A DNA stretch of 64,000 nt from NCBI RefSeq assembly GCF_000024985.1, contig NC_013524.1, positions 434,001-498,000 of the forward strand, written 5' to 3'. Positions within the stretch are counted from its first letter, which is position 1. Every line of letters starts with the position of its first letter. The notes beneath the pieces were generated by a model, which worked only from the letters and a program-made list of their open reading frames with translations, searched no databases and was not told the origin of the DNA. This stretch comes from Sphaerobacter thermophilus DSM 20745. Lineage in GTDB: Bacteria; Chloroflexota; Chloroflexia; Thermomicrobiales; Thermomicrobiaceae. Of this stretch, positions 1 to 9,400 are shown one piece after another. The position numbers were made by a program, and so were the translations under genes.

Positions 1-1
1 C

Positions 2-535
2 TTCTCCCAGCTCGTCGCCACGCAAGCCCTCCTCAACGTGCAGGCCGGTGAACGCTACGCGAGCGCTCCGGATGAGGTCATCAAGTACGTCCTCGGGCGC
101 TTCGGCGACCCGCCGGCCCCGATCGACCCCGAGGTGCGCGACCGCGTCCTCTCCATGCCCCGCGCGCGGGAGCTCGATGTCCCGCTGGAAGAGCCGACCC
201 TCGAGGATCTGCGCCGACAGATCGGCCCCAACCTGTCCGACGAGGAGCTGCTGCTGCGCTGGGCACTGCCCGGGGAGCAGGTCGACGCCGCCCTCAGCGG
301 CAAGCGCACCCGACCGGCACAACCGGTCGCCGGGCCGTACCACCCGCTCAAGAAGCTGATCGCCGAAGTCTCGAAACGCACCGACATTACCTATTTCTAT
401 CTCCAGAAGGGAGACACACGGGTCATCCTGCGGCGGAACAAGCCCGCCGCGACGGGGAAGGGGATCGTGCCGGATGGACACGCAGAGCCAGCATCGCCTC
501 CAGAACGTGCTGCAGGCGAAGGCGTTCGTGTTTGA
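2..535 (+). CDS. Pyruvate/oxaloacetate carboxylase subunit B-like protein, C-terminal part
   Basis: The reading frame is open from the window edge, so the 5' end lies outside. The visible ~177 residues match the conserved carboxylase domain that follows the TIM barrel of PycB / oxaloacetate decarboxylase alpha: a segment ending YVLGRFGDPPAPIDPEV, then a helical stretch and a short basic tail. No biotinyl-Lys (MKM) domain follows, as in two-subunit pyruvate carboxylases where biotin sits on another chain. The stop lies 62 nt inside the downstream HAD gene, so the two are probably co-transcribed. Known for the family: carboxyl transfer between carboxybiotin and pyruvate. The exact substrate cannot be settled from this fragment. 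Confidence 0.8.
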   Translation, partial: FSQLVATQALLNVQAGERYASAPDEVIKYVLGRFGDPPAPIDPEVRDRVLSMPRARELDVPLEEPTLEDLRRQIGPNLSDEELLLRWALPGEQVDAALSGKRTRPAQPVAGPYHPLKKLIAEVSKRTDITYFYLQKGDTRVILRRNKPAATGKGIVPDGHAEPASPPERAAGEGVRV

Positions 536-1322
536 CGTCGATGGCACGCTGACCGTCTCCGACGGCGCCGACTGGCGCGGGGCGGTCGCGCTCCCCGGCG
601 CCGTCGACCTGCTCACCTGGCTCCGCCAATCGGGCCTCCCCTACGTGCTGTTCACCAACGGCAGCACCGAACCACCGGCCGTGTACGCCGAGCGCCTGCG
701 GGCGGCGGGCCTGCCGATCGACGACTGGCAGATGATCACCCCGGGCGTCACCGCCGCCGAGATCATCGCCCACGAGTATCCCGGCCGTGCCGTGCTAGTG
801 CTGGGCACCGACGGCGTGCGCGCCCCGCTCACCGAGCGTCGAATCCCGATCGTGGACCCGGAGGACGCGGAGCAGGCCGGCGTGGTGCTCGTCGGCTGGG
901 ACACGGTACTCACCTACGAGCAGATCGAGGCCGCCGCCCGTGCGATCTGGTCCGGCGCCGACCTCCTGGTGACGTCCCTGGCGCCCGTCTTCGTGACCAA
1001 GCGCGGCCCGCGGCCCGGCTGGTCCGGGTCGGTGGCAGCGGCAATCACCTGGATCACCGGCAAAGAGGCTCGCGTGACCGGCAAGCCGGCACTGGAAGGG
1101 CTGCGGGCAATCGCCCGCATGCTCGACCTGCAACCGGAGGATCTGACGCTGGTAGGGGACGACCTGGACCTGGAGCTGCGGATGGGACACGAGGCGGGCA
1201 GCGCGACGGTGCTTGTCCGGACCGGCACGAGCGCCGACGCAGCCGTCACCCCCGACGTGCCGGACCTCGCGATCCCCCAGCTCACTGAGCTGCTCACCAT
1301 GCTGCAACAGGAGAGAAACTGA
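474..1322 (+). CDS. HAD-superfamily phosphatase, NagD/HAD-IIA type
   Basis: The 282-residue protein has all four HAD motifs. Motif I is DVDGTL near residue 21, with the nucleophile and acid aspartates. Motif II is FTNGS near residue 62, motif III is the lysine in TGKPALEG, and motif IV is GDDLDLEL near residue 228. The large insert between motifs II and III is a type IIA cap, as in NagD, PNPase and phosphoglycolate phosphatases. The ATG at 474 follows a GGGGAAGGGGA ribosome site and overlaps the end of the carboxylase gene. The product is expected to be a cytosolic phosphomonoesterase with a small substrate. Its neighbours do not reveal which substrate. Confidence 0.85.
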   Translation: MDTQSQHRLQNVLQAKAFVFDVDGTLTVSDGADWRGAVALPGAVDLLTWLRQSGLPYVLFTNGSTEPPAVYAERLRAAGLPIDDWQMITPGVTAAEIIAHEYPGRAVLVLGTDGVRAPLTERRIPIVDPEDAEQAGVVLVGWDTVLTYEQIEAAARAIWSGADLLVTSLAPVFVTKRGPRPGWSGSVAAAITWITGKEARVTGKPALEGLRAIARMLDLQPEDLTLVGDDLDLELRMGHEAGSATVLVRTGTSADAAVTPDVPDLAIPQLTELLTMLQQERN

Positions 1323-1355
1323 ACCACGGCCGACAACAGGGAGGATGGATAACCG

Positions 1356-2687
1356 ATGGCGGAACGGCGCTACTGGAACGAGGCGATGGAGACCATCGAC
1401 CCGAACCGGCTCTGGCGCCTCGAAGACGAACGCTTGCGCTGGCAGTTGCGGTGGATCTGGGAGCGCTCCCCCCTCTACCGCCAGAAGTGGGAGGAGGCTG
1501 GCGTCGATCCCCTGAGCATCGGCAGGGGATCGCTGCACGAGCTGCCCTTCACGGTGAAAGATGAGATCCGCCGCTCGCAGGAGAAGGCCCCGCCCCTCGG
1601 TGAGCACGCCTGCGTCCCGCTGACCGAGGTCGTCAAGATCCACGCCTCGTCGGGCACGACCGGCCGGCCCACTCTGATCGGCGTCTCCGCCGCGGACGCG
1701 GCCATGTGGAACGAGGTGCTGGCGCGCTTCTTCTGGGCCACCGGCGTGCGCCCCGGCACCCGCTCCTGGGTCGCCGTAAGCCTGGGCTGGTACATCGCGG
1801 GGCTGGGCTTCTACGACGCGCTCCAGGCGATGCGGGCGACGGTGCTGCCGTCGAGCAACACCGAGGCGGCGCGCACCTTCTCGGTCCTGCAGGAGACCGG
1901 CGTCGATTACATGGTCTCCAGCCCCTCGTTCGTCAACTACCTCGCCAACTTCGCCCGTGAGCGGCTGAACCTGGATCCGAAGTCGCTCGGGCTCAAGTCG
2001 ATGTCGCTCGGCGGCGAGCCGGGCGCGGGCTTCCCCGAGATCCGGCAGCAGATCGAAGAGACCTGGGGCTGCAAGGTCTACGACGCGATGGGCACGGCCG
2101 ACTTCGTGCCCGTCATCTGGAGCGAGTGCGAAGCCCAGGACGGGATGCACTTCCTCGGGCAGGGCGCAGTGATCGTCGAGTTCATCGACCCCGAAACCGG
2201 GGAACCGGTCGAACCCAAGGAAGGTATGCTGGCGGAGATCGTCTACACTGCGATCCAGCGCGAGTGCGTGCCGCTCGTGCGCTTCCGCATCGGCGACCTG
2301 GTGCGCATCGAAGGCACCGGCGTCTGCTCCTGCGGGCGCACCGGTACCCGTATCCGCTGCGTGGGGCGCGCCGACGACATGTTCATCGTCCAGGGCGTGA
2401 ACGTCTTCCCGAGCGCCGTTGCAGACGTCATCACCTCGTTCCGCCCACGCACGACCGGCGAGTTCCAGATCCACCTGCCGGCCACGGGCACCCGCGTCGA
2501 CCCACCGGTGCCGATCGTCGTCGCCTACGGCCCCGAGGCCGGTGACCTGGACCAGCTCAAGCAGGAGCTTCAAGAGGCGATCCGCATGAAGCTGATCTTC
2601 CGTGCCGACATCCGCCTCGTACCGCATGAAGAACTGGCACCGACCGGGAGCTTGAAGCGCAAGGTCATCGTGCGCGGCGACGCGTGA
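1356..2687 (+). CDS. Phenylacetate-CoA ligase family (PaaK-like) AMP-forming enzyme
   Basis: The 443-residue protein is the usual length for PaaK-type acyl-CoA ligases. The N-terminus has the family pattern WERSPLYRQKWEEAGVDP. The phosphate-binding loop HASSGTTGRP lies at about residues 92-101. YDAMGTADFVP and the hinge motif FRIGDLVRIEG precede the C-terminal AMP-ligase domain, and a CSCGRTGTR segment matches the cysteine motif common in this subfamily. The family activates an aromatic or other carboxylate with ATP and transfers it to CoA. The gene starts 33 nt after the HAD gene and is followed by an amidohydrolase, so it may activate a product of that hydrolase. The substrate is not determinable here. 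Confidence 0.85.
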   Translation: MAERRYWNEAMETIDPNRLWRLEDERLRWQLRWIWERSPLYRQKWEEAGVDPLSIGRGSLHELPFTVKDEIRRSQEKAPPLGEHACVPLTEVVKIHASSGTTGRPTLIGVSAADAAMWNEVLARFFWATGVRPGTRSWVAVSLGWYIAGLGFYDALQAMRATVLPSSNTEAARTFSVLQETGVDYMVSSPSFVNYLANFARERLNLDPKSLGLKSMSLGGEPGAGFPEIRQQIEETWGCKVYDAMGTADFVPVIWSECEAQDGMHFLGQGAVIVEFIDPETGEPVEPKEGMLAEIVYTAIQRECVPLVRFRIGDLVRIEGTGVCSCGRTGTRIRCVGRADDMFIVQGVNVFPSAVADVITSFRPRTTGEFQIHLPATGTRVDPPVPIVVAYGPEAGDLDQLKQELQEAIRMKLIFRADIRLVPHEELAPTGSLKRKVIVRGDA

Positions 2688-2738
2688 CGCGCGTCGCCGC
2701 CGACCCTGGCAACCGACGAGCAGGATAAGGGCGAGACC

Positions 2739-3581
2739 ATGATCGAGTTCATTGATGTGCACGTGCACCTTCGCACCGGCGACAAGGCGCGTCTGGAGGC
2801 CGACCCCTACGTGATCTCCAACCCGGAGGGCCTGAGCGACCACCCCGACGCCATGGCCGAGATGTACCGGGAGCTGAACGGCATGGCGGTCGTCTTCGAC
2901 ATCGACGACGAGACCCGCACCGGGCTCAAGGTCTCCAACGCCGAGATCGCCGAATGGGTGGCGAAGTACCCGGACGTCTTCATCGGCTTCGGCAGCGTCG
3001 ACCCCTGGAAGGGGAAAGCGGCGATCACCGAGGTCGAGCGCTGCGCCGACCTCGGCCTGCGCGGCATCAAGTTCCACCCGTCGGTGCAGGACTTCGCACC
3101 GAACGACCCGCGCTTCGACCCCCTGTGGGAGACCTGCCAGCGCCTGGGCCTCGCCATCCTCCTCCACACCGGGACGACGATGGCCGCCGCCGGCCAGCCG
3201 GGCGGCGGCGGCATCCGCCTCGACTACGGCCGACCCATCCCCTACATCGACGACATCGCCGCCCGCTTCCCCGAGCTGCGGATCATCATGGCGCACCCGG
3301 CCTGGCCCTGGCATGAGGAGCAGCTCGCTATTCTCCGTCACAAGCCCAACGTCTACATGGACCTGTCCGGCTGGGCGCCGAAGTACATCCCGCAGACCGT
3401 CATCCAGTACGCCAACTCGCTCATCCAGGACAAGGTCTTCTTCGGCTCCGACTTTCCCATGCTCACGCCCCATCGCTGGCTCCGCGAGTTCGCCGACCTC
3501 CCCCTCAAGGACACCGTGCGCCCCAAGATCCTCCGCGACAACGCCGCCCGCTTCTTCGGCCTCCAACTTAACGACCAGTAA
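2739..3581 (+). CDS. Amidohydrolase family 2 (ACMSD-like TIM-barrel hydrolase/decarboxylase)
   Basis: The 280-residue protein opens with FIDVHVHLRTGD, the metal-binding HxH after strand 1. It continues with GIKFHPSVQDF, LLHTGTT, IIMAHPAWPWHEEQ and a late FGSDFPMLTPHRW segment that supplies the catalytic aspartate. This order is typical of amidohydrolase-2 enzymes, which include ACMSD-type decarboxylases and lactonases acting on ring-cleavage or carboxylic products. It lies 51 nt after the ligase gene with an AAGG-type ribosome site, and a strong hairpin follows the stop, so it is probably the last gene of the operon. Hydrolase and decarboxylase functions cannot be told apart from sequence alone. 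Confidence 0.82.
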   Translation: MIEFIDVHVHLRTGDKARLEADPYVISNPEGLSDHPDAMAEMYRELNGMAVVFDIDDETRTGLKVSNAEIAEWVAKYPDVFIGFGSVDPWKGKAAITEVERCADLGLRGIKFHPSVQDFAPNDPRFDPLWETCQRLGLAILLHTGTTMAAAGQPGGGGIRLDYGRPIPYIDDIAARFPELRIIMAHPAWPWHEEQLAILRHKPNVYMDLSGWAPKYIPQTVIQYANSLIQDKVFFGSDFPMLTPHRWLREFADLPLKDTVRPKILRDNAARFFGLQLNDQ

Positions 3582-3587
3582 CAACGC

Positions 3588-3610
3588 GGGGCGGGTGAGA
3601 CACCCGCCCC
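3588..3610 (+). terminator. Hairpin terminator after amidohydrolase operon
   Basis: A perfect 10-bp stem (GGGGCGGGTG / CACCCGCCCC) with a 3-nt loop begins 6 nt after the amidohydrolase stop. No long T-run follows, which is common in high-GC genomes. Position and stem strength make it the likely operon end. Confidence 0.6.
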
Positions 3611-3864
3611 TGCTCCATCCCGGTCGTCGGCACTGGCTACTGAAGGAAGCGCCGGTCAGGCACCCGCGGACAGACCTCGGAGCCAGGCTCGCGACGAGGC
3701 ACCCACGAACGGAGACGGTCTTCCCTAAACACGAAATGCGGCGCCTGTTGGTGCCACGCCGCTCCTACGCTTAGGCGAAGTCAATCGCAGGTCGTCTGGC
3801 GGCATTGGACCGAGGTACATGAATGAGGTGCTGGCACCGATTAGGCCCGAATAAGCAGAGGAAC

Positions 3865-4209
3865 TCAGCGACCCGTCTCAAGGACGTCAGCCCATGCGCC
3901 GTCCGTATCAGCGGAGCGCATAGGAGCGTACATGAGCCTCATCGCTTCCCGGCGCGCCCGTGCCGCGATCTCGTGGGACGGCACCCGCCTGCGCTCGAGG
4001 TCGCCGTAGATCCAGGGGATAAACAGGAAGTACTTCGCGCGCGTCTGGATCGTGCTCGTGCCCGGGAAGAGCAGCTCGGCGAAGGCATCCCGCACCGTCC
4101 CGATGCCGAGCTCATCGAGGGTCTGGCGATCCCGAAACAGCTCGACAATGTCGAGGACTTGCCGCCGCTCGTGCTCCGAGTAATCCAGCCAGCTTAACGA
4201 CGACGCCAT
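3865..4209 (-). pseudogene. DUF6361-family protein, N-terminal fragment
   Basis: From the ATG at 4209, preceded by a GAGGTGGG ribosome site, the frame encodes MASSLSWLDYSEHERRQVLD and then ELGIGTVRDAFAELLFPGTS and YFLFIPWIYGDLERRRV. I recognise this as the start of DUF6361 proteins, which usually run several hundred residues and often sit in phage-defence islands. Here the match ends after about 100 residues in a RSADTDGAWADVLETGR tail, and nothing continuing it appears downstream. I therefore call it a truncated gene. It points away from the DUF499/DUF1156/helicase module at 6.5-17 kb and was probably its divergent partner before repeats and an IS came to lie between them. The family assignment is from memory of the N-terminal motif. 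Confidence 0.65.
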
Positions 4210-4360
4210 CGTCCCACCTCGCTCGCCCACCCCAGGCCCAAGGTCGCATCAGTCGGTGACTCACCCTATGATGTTCCTTTTCGAGACATTGTAAGGGAAA
4301 CGGCAAAACGACTGCAGTACCGGGCGACTGGGCTCTCCTCCTCCCTATGCTGATTCAGGG

Positions 4361-4454
4361 TAAGCCCACTGAAGGGGCTGTGATGGCTACATCTCGGCTG
4401 ACCCGTTCCGGCATCCCGCCGGACTCAGCGCCCTGTAGCTCCTTCAGTGGGCTT
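4361..4454 (+). repeat. R2 palindromic repeat, copy 1
   Basis: A ~94-bp unit is bounded by inverted arms (TAAGCCCACTGAAGGGGCTG on the left; the right arm ends CTTCAGTGGGCTT). The same unit recurs at 4657-4749 and 57322-57414. It has no coding capacity. The arms are strong enough to form a long hairpin, and the interior varies between copies. Confidence 0.8.
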
Positions 4455-4465
4455 CGCTTTGTCAT

Positions 4466-4651
4466 CCCGGGGGTTATGGAGTCTTACGAATTACATGGAT
4501 GTACGCGATCGGTCCGTGCCCGGGGCTGAAGCCGCCGGGCTGACAACGGAAGCCCGCTGCAGCGGGCTGGGAACGACGACGAAGTCTAGCGGGCTGGTGA
4601 GCGGAGCGGCATTGCTGGCCCGTGCCCGGGGCTAAAGCCGCCGGGCTGACA
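4466..4651. repeat. Mosaic of R4, R1 and R3 intergenic repeats
   Basis: This stretch holds one R4 unit (4466-4524, inverse orientation to the copies at 6084-6143 and 6136-6188). It also has two R1 palindromes (4516-4545, 4622-4651; GTGCCCGGGGCT-A/G-AAGCCGCCGGGCTGACA type) with an R3 hairpin between them (AAGCCCGCTGCAGCGGGCT, about 4550-4569). R1 copies recur at 6066-6093, 57288-57317, 57422-57448 and 57668-57695. No gene is visible here; short open frames across it are produced by the palindromes. Confidence 0.75.
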
Positions 4652-4656
4652 TTGGG

Positions 4657-4749
4657 TAAGCCCACTGAAGGGGCTGCGATGACTACGCGCGGGCGGAGCC
4701 GACCGGCCTCCCACCGGGCCCAGCGTCCCCAGCCCCTTCAGTGGGCTTT
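4657..4749 (+). repeat. R2 palindromic repeat, copy 2
   Basis: This is the second R2 unit, directly followed by an R1 palindrome (4754 onward) that the IS982 element interrupts. Its arms TAAGCCCACTGAAGGGGCTG and CAGCCCCTTCAGTGGGCTT are perfectly complementary. Confidence 0.8.
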
Positions 4750-4772
4750 GTATTGTCAGCCCGGCGGCTTTA

Positions 4773-5832
4773 ACGCTTGGTGTGAGTTAGCCGGGGCATG
4801 CTGTGCCCTCTTGACACAGGAAGGTGCCCACTTCCATACGGGAGATAGCTCGTATCCGTCTCCCACGAAAGGAGCACCCGATGGATGTGGACACCTTCCT
4901 GATTACAGTCTATGTCCTGGTCGACACCTTCTGCCAGACCCACCTGCCCCCGGAGCCCCACCGCCCCGGCCCCGCGCCGGCCCTGAGCCGCAGCGAGGTC
5001 TTGACCCTGGCCATCTTCGGGCAGTGGATGAGGTTCTCCAGTGAGCAGGACTTCTACCGCTACGCCGAGCGCCACCTGCGCCCCTACTTCCCGACCCTGC
5101 CCCACCGCAGCCAATACAACCGGCTGCTGCGGCGGCATCAGGTCGCCCTGGCCCAGTTCGCCCTCTACCTGGCAGACCAACTTGGCCGGGGGCCAGTGGC
5201 GGTGGATGTGCTCGATGTGGCGCCGGCTCCGGTGCGCAACGCCAAGCGCCGCGGGCGGGGCTGGCTGGCGGGCGAGGCCAACATCGGCTTCAGCTTGCGC
5301 CTGGGCTGGTTTGCCGGCTTCCGCGTGCTGACCGCCGTCAGCCTGGAGGGGGCGATCACCGGCTGGGGCGTGGCCCCGGCCAGCACCAATGAGCGGTCCC
5401 TCGCCGAGACCCTGATTGCCTGTCGGGCCCACCCCGATCCCCGCCTGCCCAGTGTCGGCACGCCGGTGGCGACCTATCTGGCCGACAGTGGCTTTGCCGG
5501 CGAGGACTACAAGGCGCACCTGGCGGCCACCTATGGCGTGACGCTGGTGGCCACCCCGCAGCGGGGCAGTCGGCGGCGCTGGCCCAAGGCGGTCCGCCGC
5601 TGGGTGGCCCGCCATCGCCAGATCGTGGAGACGGTCATCGGGCGGCTGCTGCACACCTTCGGCCTCGAGCGGGAGCGCCCGCACACCCTGGCGGGCTTCC
5701 AGGCGCGACTGGCGGCCAAGGTGGCGCTGCACAACCTCTGTTGCTGGCTGAATCGGCAGCAGGGGCGGCCGCTGCTGGCCGTGGCGAACCTGATCACCTG
5801 GTAGCCACGGCGCCCTAACTCACACCAAGCGT
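4773..5832 (+). mobile_element. Complete IS982-family insertion sequence
   Basis: The 1060-bp element has perfect 18-bp terminal inverted repeats (ACGCTTGGTGTGAGTTAG at 4773-4790 and its complement at 5815-5832). It is flanked by TTTA on both sides (4769-4772, 5833-5836), a 4-bp target duplication. Removing the element and one TTTA restores an uninterrupted R1 palindrome (GGCGGCTTTAGCCCCGGGC), which proves insertion into the repeat. One intact transposase gene fills it. A TTGACA box at 4811-4816 just inside the left end is a likely transposase -35 site. The intact ends and frame suggest recent activity. Confidence 0.92.
4881..5804 (+). CDS. IS982-family transposase
   Basis: The 307-residue DDE transposase starts at the ATG at 4881, preceded by AAAGGAG. 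An upstream in-frame ATG at 4824 lacks such a site. The N-terminal helical region contains LSRSEVLTLAIFGQWMRF and FYRYAERHLRPYFPTLPHRS, typical of IS982. The catalytic core has VAVDVLDVAP (first Asp region), YLADSGFAGEDY (second Asp) and VETVIGRLLHTFGLERER (Glu). It ends LAGFQARLAAKVALHNLCCW, the family C-terminus. The frame is intact, so the enzyme is probably functional. It should move its own element and any derivative sharing the 18-bp ends. Confidence 0.92.
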   Translation: MDVDTFLITVYVLVDTFCQTHLPPEPHRPGPAPALSRSEVLTLAIFGQWMRFSSEQDFYRYAERHLRPYFPTLPHRSQYNRLLRRHQVALAQFALYLADQLGRGPVAVDVLDVAPAPVRNAKRRGRGWLAGEANIGFSLRLGWFAGFRVLTAVSLEGAITGWGVAPASTNERSLAETLIACRAHPDPRLPSVGTPVATYLADSGFAGEDYKAHLAATYGVTLVATPQRGSRRRWPKAVRRWVARHRQIVETVIGRLLHTFGLERERPHTLAGFQARLAAKVALHNLCCWLNRQQGRPLLAVANLITW

Positions 5833-5905
5833 TTTAGCCCCGGGCACATGCCGGGCGGTGGGGCCCCATGCCGCGGCGTGAGGCCTGTCCCACCCCAGCC
5901 CGCTT

Positions 5906-6048
5906 ATGATGTTTCCAAACTAACTCGGACCATACTCGCCTAGGCACATCGATGCCTGCGGAGCGCTCAGAATCGTGCGTGGGTTGTGTCCTGTCGCACC
6001 TCGCAGCGGTCGACGGAGCGATAGTCCGATTCAGTTGTGAAACATCAT
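5906..6048 (+). mobile_element. 143-bp MITE, copy 1
   Basis: The non-coding unit has imperfect terminal inverted repeats of about 28 bp. The outer 10 bp (ATGATGTTTC / GAAACATCAT) are perfect, and the inner parts read CCAAACTAACTCGGAC and its near complement. A second copy in the opposite orientation, nearly identical over its whole length, occupies 57509-57651. Both copies sit between half-sites of an R3-type AGCCGGCTT palindrome. No matching transposase lies in this window; the ends differ from those of the IS982 element. Confidence 0.8.
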
Positions 6049-6065
6049 GAGCCGGCTTCTCATTC

Positions 6066-6190
6066 TCAGCCCGGCGGCTTCAGCCCCGGGCACAGGCCGA
6101 CCGCGTACACCCAAATCACTCGTCAAACTCCATAACCCCCGGGCACGGGCCGACCGCCTACACCTAAATCAATTCGTCAAACCCATACGT
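6066..6190 (+). repeat. R1 palindrome plus two tandem R4 units
   Basis: An R1 palindrome (6066-6093) overlaps a first R4 unit (6084-6143) and a partial second one (6136-6188). The R4 units share GGCCGACCGC-TACACC and TCGTCAAAC blocks and are joined by CCCCGGGCAC. Inverse copies lie at 4466-4524 and 57131-57190. The remainder up to the DUF499 start at 6471 (about 280 bp) shows no gene. Any promoter of the defence module must be in it, but I cannot assign clear hexamers. Confidence 0.7.
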
Positions 6191-6470
6191 GCGTCCGGCC
6201 ACGGCCAGCCTCGTTCGAGGAACGAACGATGGTCCACGATCCCGCATACGTGGACGGCATACACCGTCCCAGCCATCGGTTACCCGGCCTCACCAGAAGT
6301 CCCATCTCGCGACGCGGCATACCCGGCTCCAGGTCAGGGCGTGGTAGGATATTGGCAAATTGCGCGAACCGTCCACGACAGTCACCGGGGTGGTCCGACG
6401 TGTCGGGGCACTGAGGAACGCCCCTGCCGCGAGACGCCGTGGTCGGGATCAAGAACTCGGGAAGAGAGCG

Positions 6471-9400
6471 ATGCTGACGATCTTCGACGCGTGTGAGCCA
6501 CGCCCTGAGGTGCTCCTTGGAGAACTCAAGGAGGAGATCTTCGCCGCCCGCCTCAAGGACGTCATCGATGGCACAGCGGAGGCCGTCTACCAAGATCCTC
6601 AGACGTTCTTCGACAACACCTACCTCACCGCAGGGCTGAAGACGCTCCTTGAGGAAGCGCTCGGCCGGCTGACCGGGCAGCGTCCCGACAGCAACCCAAT
6701 CATCCGGCTCGAAACGTCCTTCGGGGGCGGCAAGACCCACAACCTCATCGCGCTCTACCACGCCGCCCGCGGCAGCGAGGCCGCCAGTCGGGTCGTGGAT
6801 TCCAACCTCATCCCAACCCCGGGCACCGTCCGCATCGCCGGCGTCGTCGGCTCAGACCTCGACCCGTCCAGCGGCATCCTGCATCGGGACGTCACCACCT
6901 ACACCCTCTGGGGTGAGCTGGCCTACCAGCTCGGCGGCCTCGCCGGCTACCAGCTCGTCGCCGAGAGCGACCGCCAGTCGAAGGCCGCCCCCGGCACCGG
7001 TATCTGGCAGCAGATCATCGGGAACGCCCCTGCGCTGATCATGCTCGACGAGGTCGCGCGCCACCTGCGCACCGCCAAGGCGATCACCACTGGGACAGGG
7101 AAAAGCGACCTCGCTGAGCAGACCGTTGCCTTCCTCATGTCGCTCCTTGAGTTCGCCGCGAGCCAGGAGCGGGTCGTGGTGGTGCTCACCCTGGCCGATG
7201 CAAGCGACGCCTTCGGCCGGGAGTCTGACGAGCTGCGCGAGGAGCTGGCCGAGGCCCGCCGCATCAGCGCCCGCCAGGAGCGGGTCATCACCCCGACCGA
7301 TGAGACGGAAATCGCGAAGATCGTCACCCACCGTCTCTTCCGCTCGATCGAGCGCAACGCTGCGCAGGCGGTAGCTGACGACTACCACCAGTACTACCTT
7401 CAACTCCTGGATCAGCAGGCCGACCTCCCCCAGCGGGCGGCGCGCGCGGACTACGCCACCGAGATGGTGTCCGCCTACCCGTTCCACCCGGAACTGCTCA
7501 ACACGCTCAACCGCAAAACCTCAACGATCCCGAACTTTCAGAAGACCCGCGGCGCGCTGCGCCTGCTCGCGCTCGTTGTCAGGCGCCTTTGGGAGACCCG
7601 TCCGCCCCAGACGTACCTGATCCATCCGCATCACCTGGACCTCGCCGTGCCGCAGATCGCCGACGACCTCACCAGCCGGCTCGACCGCCCGGCCTACAAG
7701 CAGGTCATCGAGGCGGACATCGCCAGCGTGCTCCCCGGCACCCGTTCGCACGCACAGACGATCGACAGCGGCTGGGTCGAGGCCGGCAAGCCGCCCTACG
7801 CCCAGCGCGTCGCGACGACAATCTTCCTCCACAGCCTGACCCAGGGTGTCGCCTCCGGCGTCGATCCGGCCGACCTGCTGCTGGCCGTCGTCTCGCCCGG
7901 CGACGACCCCGCCTTGGTGCAGCGCGCCACGGAGCGCCTGGTCGATACCTGTTGGTTCCTCGACTACAACGGGCAGCGCTACCAGTTCAAGACCGAGCCA
8001 TCGCTCAATAAGATCGTGGCCGACGAGATGTCCCTCGTCGGCACGACCCGGGCGAAGCAGCTCCTCGACGAGCGCATCCGCCAGGTCTGGAAGCGCGGCA
8101 TCTTCGAGCCGGTCTACTTCCCGAGCGAGGCGGGGGACGTGGACGACGACGCCCGCGCGCCGAAACTGGTCGTCGTCCACTACGACGCGGCCACGGCGAC
8201 GGCGACCGACCCCGCCCCGCCCGACCTGGTCGTCCGACTCTTCACGCACGCCGGCTCGGCCGAGGGGTACCGAATTTATAAGAACAACCTCGTCTTCCTC
8301 GTCGCCGACCGCGACCAGGTGGACGACCTCGTCGAGAAGGCGCGGCGCTACCTGGCGATCGGCCGGATTGCCGGCGACCCGGACCGCATGCAGCCCTTCA
8401 CCGAGGAGCAGAAGAAGAAGCTGCGCCAGATGCAGGACAGCGCCGAGCTGGAACTGCGGGTCGCGATCACCCGGACCTACCGCTACCTCTACTATCCGAG
8501 CGCCGACGCCCCCCGCGCCGCCGCCGGTCTGGCGCGCGAGGCGCTGCCCGCCCAGGATCAGGGCGACGTACGGTCGGACCAGTCCACCGTCGTACTTCGC
8601 GTTCTGCGGCAGATCGACAAGGTGCGGACCGCCGACGACGCCCAGATGCCGGCACAGTATGTCAAGGCCCGGGCCTGGGACGTCGGCCAGGCACAGATGA
8701 CGACCGAGGACCTGCGGCGGGCCTTCGCCAAGCGGCTCAGCCTACCGATGCTGCTCGACGTCAACCAGCTCAAGCGAGCGATCCGGGACGGCATCCAGCA
8801 GGAACTGTGGGTCTACTTCGACCCCCACGAGGCGGTGGGATACGGGAAAGTGTCGCCCGCTCCGCTTGTCCAGCTCAGCGACGACGCGCTGCTGTACACG
8901 CCCGACGAGGCCCGACGGCTGGGCATCGCGATCAAGGGAGAGCAGGTTGATCCGCCCCCGGAGTCCTGCCCCGTCTGTGGCAATCCGGTGGATCAGTGCA
9001 CCTGCGGCATCGTGATCGACCCGGACAACGGGGGCGAACCTCCGCCACCGCCACCGACGCCACCGCGGATCGCGGCCGAGGGCGCGCCGGCTCAGGTATT
9101 CCAGGCCATCGCGGACCAGTGCGCCGACAACCGAGTCGACACCATCACCAGCCTCACGATACGACTCGACGGTGCCGGAAAGGCGGGCGCCGATGAGGCA
9201 CGCGCGCTCGGTCTGGCCATCCCACAGCTCGGTAAGGGGCAGTTCCGGGTGGAGCAAGAACTGACGATTGAATTCGGTCAAGACGAATACTTCCATCTGA
9301 AGTTCAACGGCACATGGGACCGCTACAAGCGTCTCAAGACCGTCACCGACGAGTTTGGCAAGGAAGCCGCCAAGCTTACCGTCAAGATGACTCTCCAGGT

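Noticed and set aside
795-3584. 929-residue minus-strand open frame across the HAD, ligase and amidohydrolase genes
   Set aside because: It is the antisense shadow of high-GC genes; it has no domain pattern (Val/Gly/Asp/Arg-rich) and conflicts with three well-supported + genes.
4474-5044. Short open frames over the repeat mosaic and the IS left end
   Set aside because: They are produced by the palindromes and end within the IS; they match no protein pattern.
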